Assembly (NCBI GenBank): GCA_018433585.1
Contig: JAHDQW010000014.1
Location: 1 to 51,577, forward strand
Direction: 5' to 3'
From: Candidatus Praeruminimicrobium purgamenti
GTDB lineage: Bacteria > Elusimicrobiota > Endomicrobiia > Endomicrobiales > Endomicrobiaceae
DNA length: 51,577 nt
The translations under genes were made by a program, and so were the position numbers. The notes under the pieces were generated by a model. The model did no database searches. It was not told the origin of the DNA and saw only the letters and a program-made list of their open reading frames with translations. Of the stretch, positions 12,001 through 17,608 are shown in pieces (positions within the stretch are counted from its first letter, which is position 1; each line of letters starts with the position of its first letter).

Positions 12001-13729
12001 GCTGATTGAAAATAATGAAGAAACAAATTCTCTGATAGGGGCAGACGGCAATTTGCTGGATGCTAAAACAGTAGAACAGAACAGCGCTATACTTTACGGG
12101 AAATATATCGGTGATGAAATAGAAGCCGATATGAATGTTCTGCAATGGTACGGCAGCAAGTCAGAAATGGCAAAAAATATTACTCTGGATAATATAAGCA
12201 GTGTCGGAGTTCTTGATCAGATCGTAAAATCTGCTCAGGAAGAAGGACAGGATAAATTGGCAAAGTCTCTTAAAAAGCTGAGCTCGAAAACAGTTATTGG
12301 TTTTGCTGATACGTCTGATTTGTCTTTGACATTGTTAAAAACTTTGGGGTATAAGAAAATAGCCGCTCAAATAGAAACAGCCGAAAAAACTGCGGAAACA
12401 GAATTTGCGGCAAGCGTAGAGTCGGCATTTAAACCTTCGGCATCAGGTTTGAGCGATGAAGCTTTTAAAGAAGAAAAAGAAAAATTTGTTGCAGACCGAG
12501 TATCGGCGATGAAAGCGTCAATCAAAACTGCCGTAGTGGAAAAAGTTCTTGCCGATATTGAAAAACAAGGATTAAGCGAAAGTGATATAAAAGCCGTAAA
12601 AGCAATATTGAATGTAGAAAACAAAACAGATGCTGTTCAGAATACGGCTTCTGAAGGCGGGAAAGTAATAGAATTTGTCAAGAGCTGCGCACAGACGGCG
12701 GTAGAAGGATTCGGAGTAGAATATTCAGCAGAGAAGACAGTAGGAGATTATGTGCTGGATACGCTGAAGGTGGCAGGAATAGCAGAGGCGGCGGTAAAAG
12801 CAACGGAAGCATTGCTTGGAACAGTAAGAGGTAATTTGGGAGATAATTACGAGTATGCGATAGTAAATGATGCAAGCAAGATAAAGACAAAAGTAGCGGC
12901 ATACTATACGAATGAGAAAGGAGAAGGACACGTAGCGACGGTAGATTCAGAAGCGGCGTTGAAAGCGGAAGAAATGAACGGGTTTACGTTTACCGGGATA
13001 GTGATAGCGGATAAGAAAGAGATAACGGCAACCAACGGACTTGGGACGATATATAACAAAGAAGCGCTGAAGAATGTAATGAAGAAGATAGATACAAGCA
13101 AGCTGAATGCACAAGAAGCGGGGACGGCGGAAGAAGTAATGGGAGAAGTAGTAAACGGAGTAACGGCGCCTTCTGAATTGTCAAAGACGTTGGAATATGT
13201 ATTGAATATATGGAGCAGAGACACAGGAGCGATGTTAGAGTATATAGGGTTAGATAAAGGCACGGAGTTGAGCAATACAAAGGCAATAGTGCAGGCAGCA
13301 ACAGACAAGATGGCGGAAGCGATAGAGATGGGAAAGAAAGGAGAACTGAGCGGAGCTGAAGTAAGGACGGAAATAGCGTTGGTAACGACGTTGAGGGATT
13401 TATTGATAACATCAAGCAAAGAAGCGAAAGGGAAAGAATGGGTAGCGACAGCCGGAGCTGAAGAGATATTAACGAAACTAGTAATAAGCAAAGCTGTAAA
13501 CCAGAATGTGATAATAGCCGGGATGGAGAAGGAAAACAGCGGAAAAGCGGAAGAATTTGTAATAGACATACAGAAGCTGCAGAAAGCGATAAGTGACAAG
13601 AATATAGTATTTGCGAAAGACGCAAAGATAGACGATGTAATGGATATGCTCAAAGACAAGAAGACGGATAAATACATAACGCCGATGATGAGATTGTCAG
13701 ATATTAAAGCGGTTGCAGCAGCGGCATAA
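11..13729 (+). CDS. Giant repeat protein with embedded SecA-like/SF2 helicase ATPase, possibly 5'-truncated by window
   Basis: The reading frame encodes 4572 residues, and no stop precedes the first ATG in the ten visible bases, so the true start may lie upstream. No signal peptide or good ribosome site is visible. Residues 1-1105 are Gly/Ser/Thr/Asn-rich and adhesin-like, ending in 42-residue tandem repeats. Residues about 1797-1816 and 1895-1990 are hydrophobic, Gly/Ala-rich, membrane-like segments. Residues about 2827-3400 look like a motor ATPase: Walker A-like ATVGFGKS (about 2851), Walker B-like IVDEVHKF (about 2987), motif III-like GMSGT (about 3168), motif V-like ASEKGATGLD and motif VI-like QTYGRVNRHN (about 3369). 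The order and spacing recall SecA. A third hydrophobic stretch lies near residues 3902-3945, and the rest is helical and Ala/Glu/Lys-rich. Codon use differs sharply at both ends of the gene. The function is unknown; a secretion-linked or toxin/adhesin-type giant protein is inference. Confidence 0.85.
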   Translation: MSKMNTYTYSSASPNVVNKQSVDANNRSTVVTAEFKGDDWRYNRQVVTNSNLNTVTYSEKTESGGTKVTIYNSGVKLDNGLNYSEGQISGANKTWMEYDKNDKMISGGVEYKAGSEISAAFGGSLSGDTIIIKEAVSYSFKAGADGKLELVSGSGIENITGTYINRVDGKEVARGTLSGGKIEVGENGQAGISGKVTIKSGNAFEIGKGTGSGDEESSGAAAADASDTNAKVTESEEGYKVSDGTISLRSGSLVVMGKGAVFKTGSELIGIGKVTEGNLKIADITESGYDFVAESGECKVRQVSEDGVITVDTRYDTSGMMRRWSKNGTTGATLLEEFGRDSGGNLVTTLTTLTVKKTGDSGFGYSVDKLGADGTATLKISDSNVFCTAGAKIYKLFAENGNGDKIGLLYTGAADGTAELQYQLRQAGGNTNLFTSDGETLYGQQNGKLIEIKYAQLDDKGKPVTEGIYFTISDAEGFDFNSETNSYTKTERTENELNYTTIALNESGTIKSVVTELKEFKLESNGTWYDAKDVVSVPGGGMLVMAMTDKYPIYCTQNADGKFVQIKEGMQIGYFTVHGSDGKAWSLTTNNNINILNENGLTGTLTGTFSLSNDKNGFIIKTASNQDIQYKNPDGSSTKVTLKSGSKIELYGSGCAITDCIISMSNAIVIPPATSDNNSKSSEDTKMPDATGTNAKIVEQSDGSYRVSNGDLKMVGGNFVILGTGAVFKTGSIIAGQSVTSGSIKIAAFDDKNQPVFVAANGTARTYNSTSRLNMQYDSNGVSSAWINTYLSGKKVDGVSGATWNSGSIYRTYFKTASVIIDGKKSKYNTLATGSDGNLVVKSSGYVNASYTQTLSGSVSGVSGATWTSGSKLTVNLKSDGSVSSTSYINASYTQKLSGSVQGLSGATWKSGSSVKISLKSDGSVSSTSYINAAYTQNLSGSVEGMSGATWKYGSKVEVTLNSDGSAKSTKYINAAYTQNLSGSVPGVSGATWRTGSSVEVALNEDGTAKSTTYKNAAYTQNLSGSVQGLSGATWHTGSKLVVELNSDGTTKSTSYTGGYTQKLSGTVEGLSNTSWKSGSTVEVYLNPDGTTKSVDYSNAKYSTEQVKTLTVPEPSTVINSKEDWLGGESIDFTTTYYKFDSNGNQVQIDVRVKAKEQSYVVCTDSSQTVEIYVNGKLVDSKSDSGLGWGWDGRAQDAINYANGQLGEYDFSDTYKVTIESAGTVNDRDAVKTTAMFSIDSPEVKDLTGGDKVIFETVAYKADTIAATGVAVSPQLISMTISEVKGIQIQTSSTNLAAVNSVVNSIQFNYSDSGAVSKVSQFESEMYISEDNVIQYKNVLGGITTDVNTGLSINVLDSTSPVQQKYVKDTYVETVGKYISQEGVDLTNCTINKTDVNGNSHALSLYYGETEGSNGEKVLYYDLAEQNRQETVIDKPVTTTSYGGYSYESMTMEEALAAKGYVKGVDYDSYEIISRSAESRGYLTDQVKLIKEDTLSDGEIVWSADFDGNGDRSYSIDSIIFNAESGSFTTTAGLILNDQGFKVTGNIEVPAAGAEGSGDSKEPEEVKETLHNVSASINGNELTLKATNEGDTSSKVAITFGAEKTFTDSTLAANDYSFSHFYAGTDLTFYEASNLQSVNGNTTELKNSTKDAGDITGQTITVAVDENSSVHLSKDTTLTQLASTVAENGLKTGSATVTNTVTFKPTDTAKPAETVKMVADLNAGQAWKDVTKSYEVSLDNGATFNQVTDGASLLGGNFDAGKGKVDYGGFLGWHGDLDLNKNVTNYAIDKNGFVRGVECVGGFLGSIVGVVVDPIVQITTDIVNGNFSANSLKNLYTGGLLGGLSDGIASAINGDGFGAGWNKHFSNNVILNWSASMMLNKSYEDVVKDGDAGKAATMGFVAVAAIAVTIATGGTGLAAIVPALAAVTPAITSTAALIASALVTSYLAGTAVFNASVAFEKGDWKTGMLNIAAAVLTIAFPVRIGAPAPASAAASTVSSAGSTTIKLTGLSGRFSYLTSSISQGFTNSMKAISAAFGLQGGVSFLKAWQGITTHMYTMTKLNIGMNIFGAVFESTGVTAWAEDFFGKMENGNIASRLVASIGKAVFVETAQADSVIDVNMGNNLQFAGIMYATMPFVQGVMSGMSGMIRGSYKIAPSAPITSSNSAWNKVKAELQNQIKGLAEEQIKEQSFKFALVGAGVNPALAEYLVEYMDPSGAVNFTNSLYTNSIDYANFDTQTGKTNAESAMNTMFNAYGSSNVTATFSADGTSLNINVGGSTVGTINNITDTATLRNAMAAVGTIAQTTDFKNTDSTAALKSNLNTLYNTANNVDFALSQSGQTISSENLMMALTATAVQNTQYGQDNSGFNQKVIDAYTVVNNYNGFNNTSLLKEMIGKGTDLSYEGKVNVLNLVSNYANEQGAFDQAKITESINNGNAKSVDDLMQLAVLNEYSTVTGVNVNASQIIDNINAEEIATSPKISNTARTAMVANLAQLGAFAVNTNRSNVPFISQKVSSLILQNNNTEQIADKTGKITENINTILSSGNTVSEMNTQDAQYLYGNLEVLQSQSAAGRIDSINNLQQQIVDKIFNNTALSAAQKYQILSAMGVLTTGKILNGKAEASESTVKLLELIATGIASIDTNAISELSSEESLMLNNSFANIIQVLSSNNVNTSEFKQIQNNITNQITANVQDAKALESLTKMFENNKLTEENIKTINSLFEGSNALKTEYAKQRASVLVISRMRDSLQMSHSFADGIQANEGITDIYNQISKMKAGNILTSEASGLSGVKVTQEMINICNTETLYTQANEALKKYVPEWFNAEKGFNGFRTAQADAIKDILNGNNLALLATVGFGKSNVAVGAAYARGLEKNANMDIIVATEELLNQYTNGYIDGENKLGEYKDYLKEAGVTIYDMNDIADRAMNSGNYTELKEALFDSNGLRVWTGERYGFLNTQAESKFSTMDTELRQILTDFQNENDRLTIVDEVHKFMESQTSFIQSKGDDSTLYSKADKKRNSSLGEAYDIATQVFNEMNKQGSKYYGLSISGADNTGMITKELDATLTSVAKEKGIERTYIDSILKGKIESYCGSQKATVAVSEKGTKKVVPVAEGKIEMNRVFNDFAYAYGIARGSDLKHEEALKATPVSETDMGTSGSRLFYGKGQYVGMSGTLEHVLDMSSSFGMAVKTYGSMKDFELSETTKGTADIIAVNGKSKTVSMIDTDSLTREKGDGSKDTVGFVSVSGLNQEAVRNSMIDQIADQIEYNLSRTKGKHNIARTQLIMSVDTKFQEQLRKVLEDRGLGDRLAKGITVDSDSAEVMKMIDQKGKDGVNAKIIIASEKGATGLDYSGNYDLLVDATGAGSSLLTQTYGRVNRHNGEQCTRLVFTSETETTGLEKEYSDPMVIGDIYRQLSTSSLDSQNALAEKFFTLDANGKVIIREKDADGKVRVPEKDADGKVTIKEISQETLSFEMAKLYSLYKQSGQSLIFGLNDSIKDKFLTGKLTELIKEAGGQETKSGATVYNVLHDLLNKSQSSTLRVGETVETGISDGLTQMENSLANLQTEALEAYKAIRTNLIAVNASQKLIDQVNAEIAAWESVDGTIAEYKQNAVKNAGKTDTRTTPITRVDTLKEAVETMLSYSSKVVASYGNNNEIENAPKTVTQIEANIQKAGINATDEQISELTKMIKNNPVMSVNGEITALGQQTINNYKQINTKLPNMKISDDDDLAKALAMLLMQLFGKNILGTDESAGESGESSKSKILDNSVSIAEKLASQNVDIDKAITLMRQGLITEDNISLFSAGQLNQILTAEYSPEFASFTKNELSSAMYIKTIETIIELNKKGANIALNNQQKDVIDNYNALISAYETQRYSALKLSAAEKAKIANKEFKENHTALAGIINDTASLAGDVLKFLPVSGIMSIFNGLLGVTSAGTLVDSLKQVVSVSAVAPISNKLSSSSGTEKNDITGAAIKLSILITDMFASFALKQSAKNDLQTLIENNEETNSLIGADGNLLDAKTVEQNSAILYGKYIGDEIEADMNVLQWYGSKSEMAKNITLDNISSVGVLDQIVKSAQEEGQDKLAKSLKKLSSKTVIGFADTSDLSLTLLKTLGYKKIAAQIETAEKTAETEFAASVESAFKPSASGLSDEAFKEEKEKFVADRVSAMKASIKTAVVEKVLADIEKQGLSESDIKAVKAILNVENKTDAVQNTASEGGKVIEFVKSCAQTAVEGFGVEYSAEKTVGDYVLDTLKVAGIAEAAVKATEALLGTVRGNLGDNYEYAIVNDASKIKTKVAAYYTNEKGEGHVATVDSEAALKAEEMNGFTFTGIVIADKKEITATNGLGTIYNKEALKNVMKKIDTSKLNAQEAGTAEEVMGEVVNGVTAPSELSKTLEYVLNIWSRDTGAMLEYIGLDKGTELSNTKAIVQAATDKMAEAIEMGKKGELSGAEVRTEIALVTTLRDLLITSSKEAKGKEWVATAGAEEILTKLVISKAVNQNVIIAGMEKENSGKAEEFVIDIQKLQKAISDKNIVFAKDAKIDDVMDMLKDKKTDKYITPMMRLSDIKAVAAAA
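680..865 (+). repeat. Internal duplicated module, copy 1 (partner at 2075-2260)
   Basis: Residues about 224-285 match residues about 689-751. Shared features are a DAxxTNAK start, a GYxVSxG or SYRVSNG turn, the identical GAVFKTGS, and a KIA end. Copy 1 lies in the T-poor, ATA/AGC/ACG-biased part of the gene and copy 2 in the ordinary part. The proteins are therefore related while the codon choices have diverged. Confidence 0.8.
2075..2260 (+). repeat. Internal duplicated module, copy 2 (partner at 680-865)
   Basis: Residues about 689-751 repeat the DAxxTNAK ... GAVFKTGS ... KIA module seen near residue 224. This copy uses the ordinary codons of the middle of the gene. It lies immediately upstream of the 42-residue repeat block. 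Confidence 0.8.
2573..3325 (+). repeat. Six tandem ~126-bp repeats encoding 42-residue units in the giant protein
   Basis: Six consecutive units (residues about 855-1105) share LSGSVxGxSGATWxxGS, then a V-x-L-x-x-DG strand and an STxYxNAxYTQ end. One unit is a residue shorter. A divergent seventh unit precedes them at about 2395-2572, and the last unit has drifted (NTSW in place of GATW). The regular polar/aromatic pattern suits a beta-solenoid or stacked beta-hairpin surface domain, which is inference. Confidence 0.9.
10301..10399 (+). repeat. Three tandem 33-bp repeats in the giant gene
   Basis: Three 11-residue units follow each other: DANGKVIIREK, DADGKVRVPEK, DADGKVTIKEI. The central bases gatgctgacggcaaagtaa are identical in units two and three, which suggests recent slippage duplication. 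They sit just after the ATPase region, possibly as a linker. Confidence 0.85.
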
Positions 13730-13764
13730 AGAAATGTTTTAATAAGATGCAGTAAATAAATAAT

Positions 13765-13801
13765 AAAAAAGCAGACAGAAAAAATATCTGGCTGCTTTTT
13801 T
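13765..13801. terminator. Bidirectional rho-independent terminator between convergent genes
   Basis: A stem of A-run plus gcagacag (13765-13778) pairs with ctggctgc plus T-run (13788-13801) with one mismatch. A-tracts and T-tracts flank it on both strands. It lies between the stop of the giant gene and the stop of the convergent polyferredoxin gene and can serve both. Confidence 0.8.
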
Positions 13802-13812
13802 ATTTGCCGGTA

Positions 13813-15318
13813 TTATAAAGATTCGACTATAATTCCTTTTTTTTCGTCAACGGGACATTTGTTTTGGCATATTGAGCAGCCTATGCATAAATTTTCGTCA
13901 ATATAAGGGACTTTAACAAATTCTCCGTTTATCATTTCTTTTTTTACTTTTACAGCTTTTGAAGGGATCGGGCAATGCTCTTCACATACAAGGCACTCTA
14001 ATCCGTCACGCCATGAAATACAGGTGTCTTTTTGTATTTTTGCCACACCGATTTTTGTTTTCATCTTTTTTTCAACGGTCATTTTCTTTATTGCCTGAGT
14101 TGGACAAACTTGTCCGCATAAAATACATTCGTATTCGCAGTACCCTGTTTTAGCGTCAAGTTTCGGCGTCCAGACGCCGTCTATGCCCGATTCAAACATT
14201 ACAGGCTGAAGCCCGTTTGTAACGCATGCTTTAATGCAGTTGCCGCATCGTATGCACTTTTGTTTGAAATCATTTTCATTTAATATCCCGGGAGGACGTA
14301 TAATATTACTCTTTTTACCGGCCGGTTTGTTTTTTAAAGCGAAAAAAATAAATCCTAAAGAAACTGTCAGCCATGATAAAAACTCTTTTCTTGAAATTCC
14401 GTTTTCTTTATGTTTTGGAGAATTGTCTTTTTTCGGCAGATTACAGATAACCGGTTTTCTGAAAGAAAACTCAGGCTTATATCTGTCAGCGCACTTTGTT
14501 TCCCGTATGCAGTCCATACACAAGATACATTCTTGTTTTATATAGCTGTTATCATCTTTTATTGCGTTCATTCTGCATAAATTTTTGCATTGTCCGCATT
14601 TGCCGGCACATGATTCTGATTTTCTTGTAAACAGTGCTTTCATCGAAAATACGGCAAGTATGCTCCCGAGAGGACAAACATATCTGCACCAAAATCTTCT
14701 TTTAAACAGCAGCATAACGAGCGGTAATATGAAAAATATAAGCATCGATGAGGAATTGTTAAAAAACAATTCTCTGTTTTCGATAACAATGCTTTTTGAT
14801 ATTTGGTAAATGCCTTCAGTAATTCTGCCGGGATTATTTGACATGAGATAATAAAAGAAATCATTTGACAGGTTATTGGCGGCAGAATAAAAAGTAAAAT
14901 AAAAACCTCTTGCAAATATTGTTAAAGGTTCAAACAGCCATAACATTTGAAGCCCGAAAGCGGAAAGAACTATAAGAAGTAATAATAAAAAATATTTAAA
15001 ATTTATTCTTTTTGGTTCAGTTTCTTTGTTTTTCTTAAATATGCTTATAAAAAAACTTACTATGTCCATAACGGTTCCGTAAGGACATATCCATCCGCAG
15101 AATATTCTTCCGAAGATTAAAGTAATAATTATCAGAACAGCCGCCGCAATAAGAGCCGTCTGTAAAAAATTAGAGACAATTGCCGTTACAGGAGAAATTT
15201 GAAAAAAAATAACCGCATTAAAAAAATTGTGCAGCGGATATCTTAAATACCACAGTAATATGAATATTGTTATAAAAAATATCGACTGAGTTAGTATTTT
15301 TAATAGTTTAATTTTCAT
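13813..15318 (-). CDS. NapH-NapG-like fusion polyferredoxin (membrane 4Fe-4S protein with internal Tat-type signal)
   Basis: The 501-residue protein has two halves. Residues 1-290 resemble NapH/CcoG: several membrane helices, two CxxxCP motifs (CGWICP at 74, CRYVCP at 211) and two cysteine clusters (237-248, 264-276) for 4Fe-4S centres. Residues 309-327 read SRKEFLSWLTVSLGFIFFAL, a Tat-like motif followed by a hydrophobic helix. Residues 355-488 hold four more cysteine groups (355-365, 394-405, 433-449, 478-488), the pattern of the exported ferredoxin NapG/MauM. The likely role is passing electrons from the quinol pool through the membrane to an outer acceptor. The acceptor is not identifiable here. 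It is the last gene of the tatA-tatC-DUF362 run and overlaps the DUF362 stop by 4 bases (ATGA). Confidence 0.85.
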   Translation of the reverse strand: MKIKLLKILTQSIFFITIFILLWYLRYPLHNFFNAVIFFQISPVTAIVSNFLQTALIAAAVLIIITLIFGRIFCGWICPYGTVMDIVSFFISIFKKNKETEPKRINFKYFLLLLLIVLSAFGLQMLWLFEPLTIFARGFYFTFYSAANNLSNDFFYYLMSNNPGRITEGIYQISKSIVIENRELFFNNSSSMLIFFILPLVMLLFKRRFWCRYVCPLGSILAVFSMKALFTRKSESCAGKCGQCKNLCRMNAIKDDNSYIKQECILCMDCIRETKCADRYKPEFSFRKPVICNLPKKDNSPKHKENGISRKEFLSWLTVSLGFIFFALKNKPAGKKSNIIRPPGILNENDFKQKCIRCGNCIKACVTNGLQPVMFESGIDGVWTPKLDAKTGYCEYECILCGQVCPTQAIKKMTVEKKMKTKIGVAKIQKDTCISWRDGLECLVCEEHCPIPSKAVKVKKEMINGEFVKVPYIDENLCIGCSICQNKCPVDEKKGIIVESL

Positions 15319-16292
15319 AATTTTAATATTTTAATTTTTGCTTTGCTTATATTCATACTGCCTAGCCCGGATTTTGCAGCTTCTTTGATATGTCCTATAT
15401 TTTCAGGGTTTATGTTATATAGTGTTTGCGAAGCGTAGGCATCTGCCAGAACGGCGTCTGCAGAGGCTATCAGCACCGAGGCTTTTTTGACGTCTTCCAA
15501 ATTGCCTCCTCTAGGACCGTTCCTTAAAAGAATTCTGTATCCGTCGATTATATTTAAATCCGGTTTGATAAAAGATAAAACTTCCGGAAGTTTTTTATCT
15601 ATATCCCAATGCATTGTTGATCTGTTTCCTCCGCAGACTCCCATAAGATTTTTAATTGACAGCGTAAGTTTTGTATGACCGTGTGTTTTTGCTATCGGTA
15701 TATTTATAAAACAGTCGCAGTTAACCGCATCGGAATATATCGGGAAATCCTGCATTTGCGCGGGCGTTTTGAAATCTGCGGCGTAATATTTCCATCTGTC
15801 AGGGAAAAAAATATCGCCGCCGGCTTCTTTAACGGCTTTTTCTATGCCTGAATTTTTATAACACATTTTTTCTTCGTTGCATGTGTTGTCAAAAACTTTA
15901 ACTTTTTTTGCACCAGCCTTTAAACATAATTTTACTACGGCGGCAACCAAAAACGGATTTGTATTTGCCGCATACTCCGGCGCTCTGTTCCATCCTATAT
16001 TAGGTTTGACTACAACGATATCGCCTTTCTTAATGAATTTTTCTATACCGCCTAATTCGTCGATAATTCTTTTCGTCATTTCTTCAATATTTTCTCCGTG
16101 TACGGTTACAAGATCATAATTTGTTTTAATGTTTCTTCTCTTTCTCGGTTCCAGCTGCTTTGCCGTTTTTGCAAACAATTCTTTTGACTTTCCTGTTGCC
16201 AGAAAAAGCGATATTAATCCGAAAGATAGAACTTTTAAAAAGTTTTTTCTGGAATATCTCTTTAAAAAAATTTTGTTTAAATTTTTAATCAT
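15315..16292 (-). CDS. DUF362 domain protein with Tat-like signal
   Basis: This 325-residue protein matches the DUF362 family. Recognisable stretches are DIVVVKPNIGWNRAPEYAAN, AGAKKVKVFDNT, INIPIAKTHGHTKLTLSIKN, LMGVCGG and NIIDGYRIL. The N-terminus reads RYSRKNFLKVLSFGLISLFL, a Tat-type pattern with Arg-Lys in place of Arg-Arg followed by a short hydrophobic core. It overlaps tatC upstream and the polyferredoxin downstream by 4 bases each, so translation is probably coupled. DUF362 proteins often occur with iron-sulfur proteins, but their reaction is not firmly established. I infer export by the neighbouring TatAC and work with the polyferredoxin. Confidence 0.85.
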   Translation of the reverse strand: MIKNLNKIFLKRYSRKNFLKVLSFGLISLFLATGKSKELFAKTAKQLEPRKRRNIKTNYDLVTVHGENIEEMTKRIIDELGGIEKFIKKGDIVVVKPNIGWNRAPEYAANTNPFLVAAVVKLCLKAGAKKVKVFDNTCNEEKMCYKNSGIEKAVKEAGGDIFFPDRWKYYAADFKTPAQMQDFPIYSDAVNCDCFINIPIAKTHGHTKLTLSIKNLMGVCGGNRSTMHWDIDKKLPEVLSFIKPDLNIIDGYRILLRNGPRGGNLEDVKKASVLIASADAVLADAYASQTLYNINPENIGHIKEAAKSGLGSMNISKAKIKILKL

Positions 16293-17035
16293 TCAATATC
16301 TCCGTAAATAGGGTTTTCTGAAACGATTTTTTTGTAAATTACAGCCGATACAAAAATGCCGATTTCATATAATACTATCATAGGCAGAACAAATAAGGTT
16401 AAGCTGAAAACGTCTGTGGTCGGGGTAATGATTGCCGCAAAAACGCAAAGTACAAAAAAAACTTCTTTTCTGAATTTTTTTAATGTTTTAGGCGATACTA
16501 TCTGTAAAGCCGTTAAAACTGCGCAAACCAAAGGTATTTCAAATATTATACCGCCTGAAAGCAATACTGCAAATACAAAAGAAATATATGAATTGAGCGT
16601 AAACTGCGGCGCAGATGACGTCAAATGTACGGCGATATTTGAGAGAAATTTGATTGTATTAGGTAAAACTATAAAATAAGCGAAAACAGTTCCCGAAATA
16701 AAAAGAATAAAAGCAGATATTGAGTATTTTACTATTGATATCGTTTTTTCTTTTTGTAAAGCAGGCGCAATAAATTTTATGCATTCATAACATATCGGCA
16801 GAAAAGAAATTACAAGACCTGAGTAAATTACGGTTTTAAAATATATTGTAATTGGTTCCGTAGGTCTGAGTATAAGAAAATCATTTATAGTGTTTTTTGC
16901 CGGGAGTTTGATGTAATCAATTATGATGTCGGCAATAAAAAAAGACAAAACGGAAGCCGCGGACAAATAAATTACAATTCTTATTATAAGCCATCTTAAA
17001 TCTTCCAGATGGGATAGAACAGGCTGTTTTATCAT
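16289..17035 (-). CDS. tatC: Sec-independent protein translocase TatC
   Basis: The 248-residue protein has the TatC opening LSHLEDLRWLIIR (the conserved HLEELR region with its glutamate) and about six hydrophobic helices. TatC binds the twin-arginine signal of folded substrates in the inner membrane. It directly follows tatA (the TAA stop and ATG share a base) and overlaps the DUF362 gene by 4 bases. The length is normal for the family. Confidence 0.95.
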   Translation of the reverse strand: MIKQPVLSHLEDLRWLIIRIVIYLSAASVLSFFIADIIIDYIKLPAKNTINDFLILRPTEPITIYFKTVIYSGLVISFLPICYECIKFIAPALQKEKTISIVKYSISAFILFISGTVFAYFIVLPNTIKFLSNIAVHLTSSAPQFTLNSYISFVFAVLLSGGIIFEIPLVCAVLTALQIVSPKTLKKFRKEVFFVLCVFAAIITPTTDVFSLTLFVLPMIVLYEIGIFVSAVIYKKIVSENPIYGDIE

Positions 17036-17235
17036 TATTTTTCAAGTTTGTTTATGTCTTCTTTTGTCTCTTCTGTTTTATCGGCATCGTCCTTTTTGCT
17101 GCCGTCGAAAGCGTTTTTAAATTCTCTTATCGAAGTGCCTATCGCTTTGCCTATTTGCGGTAATTTTTTTGAGCCGAAAATTAAAAGAGCCAAAAGAAGA
17201 ATTACTATAATTTCCTGAAATCCTAATCCGAACAT
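17035..17235 (-). CDS. tatA: Twin-arginine translocase subunit TatA/TatE
   Basis: This 66-residue protein has one N-terminal membrane helix (FQEIIVILLLALLIFG), the conserved FGSKKLP hinge, an amphipathic helix (IGKAIGTSIREFKNAF) and a charged tail, as in TatA. No separate TatB is nearby, so this looks like a minimal TatAC system. A strong ribosome site (GGAGG, minus strand, about 17241-17245) precedes the ATG. No terminator is visible between it and the frameshifted gene upstream, so it may be read through from lexA. Confidence 0.93.
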   Translation of the reverse strand: MFGLGFQEIIVILLLALLIFGSKKLPQIGKAIGTSIREFKNAFDGSKKDDADKTEETKEDINKLEK

Positions 17236-17269
17236 AAAAACCTCCGGTCTTTCTTAGAACGACATAGAT

Positions 17270-17606
17270 TTACTGTTTTATTTGTTTTTTTGTTTTTAAT
17301 ATTGCAATCCTTACATAAACGGCGGTTACAAACCATACGGCATATAAAAAATACGAAATATATTTTGCAGCCGGAGTTTGAAATTTATATGAAATATAAA
17401 GACCGGCTACTCCCGCAAAAGTTGAAAATAAAAAGAGAAATTTGAATTTTTTGTATTTTCTTAATGATGAAAAAAGTAAGAATGTTTATGAATAATAAAA
17501 CACAGGCCGCTATTATGCCGGCAGTTAAATTGAAAAAGGCGGCTAATATTGCGCCGGCGATAATATCAATTGCAAATAATGTATAGAAAAGCTTGTTAAC
17601 ATTCAT
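17270..17606 (-). pseudogene. Small four-helix membrane protein gene with a frameshift in a T6 run
   Basis: The annotatable frame starts at 17606 (MNVNKLFYTLFAIDIIAGAI) and runs in frame to 17385, but its last ~25 residues look non-coding. A second frame continues with sensible membrane-protein sequence (LRKYKKFKFLFLF, AGVAGLYISYKFQ, YISYFLYAVWFVTAVY) to a stop at 17270-17272. Removing one base from the six-A run at 17470-17475 (T6 on the coding strand) joins the two into an open frame of 111 residues with about four membrane helices. This could be a sequencing error, a real mutation or a slippage switch. The family is not recognised. The start lies 2 bases after the lexA stop. Confidence 0.7.
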
Positions 17607-17608
17607 AA

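Noticed and set aside
12830-13010. Peptidase-like GHVATVD segment in the C-terminal module
   Set aside because: No catalytic cysteine is present in the segment, so a C39-like or papain-like assignment cannot be supported.
12678-13677. Long minus-strand open frames (up to 257 residues) opposite the end of the giant gene
   Set aside because: The same T-poor codon effect as at the 5' end. No domain or ribosome site supports them.
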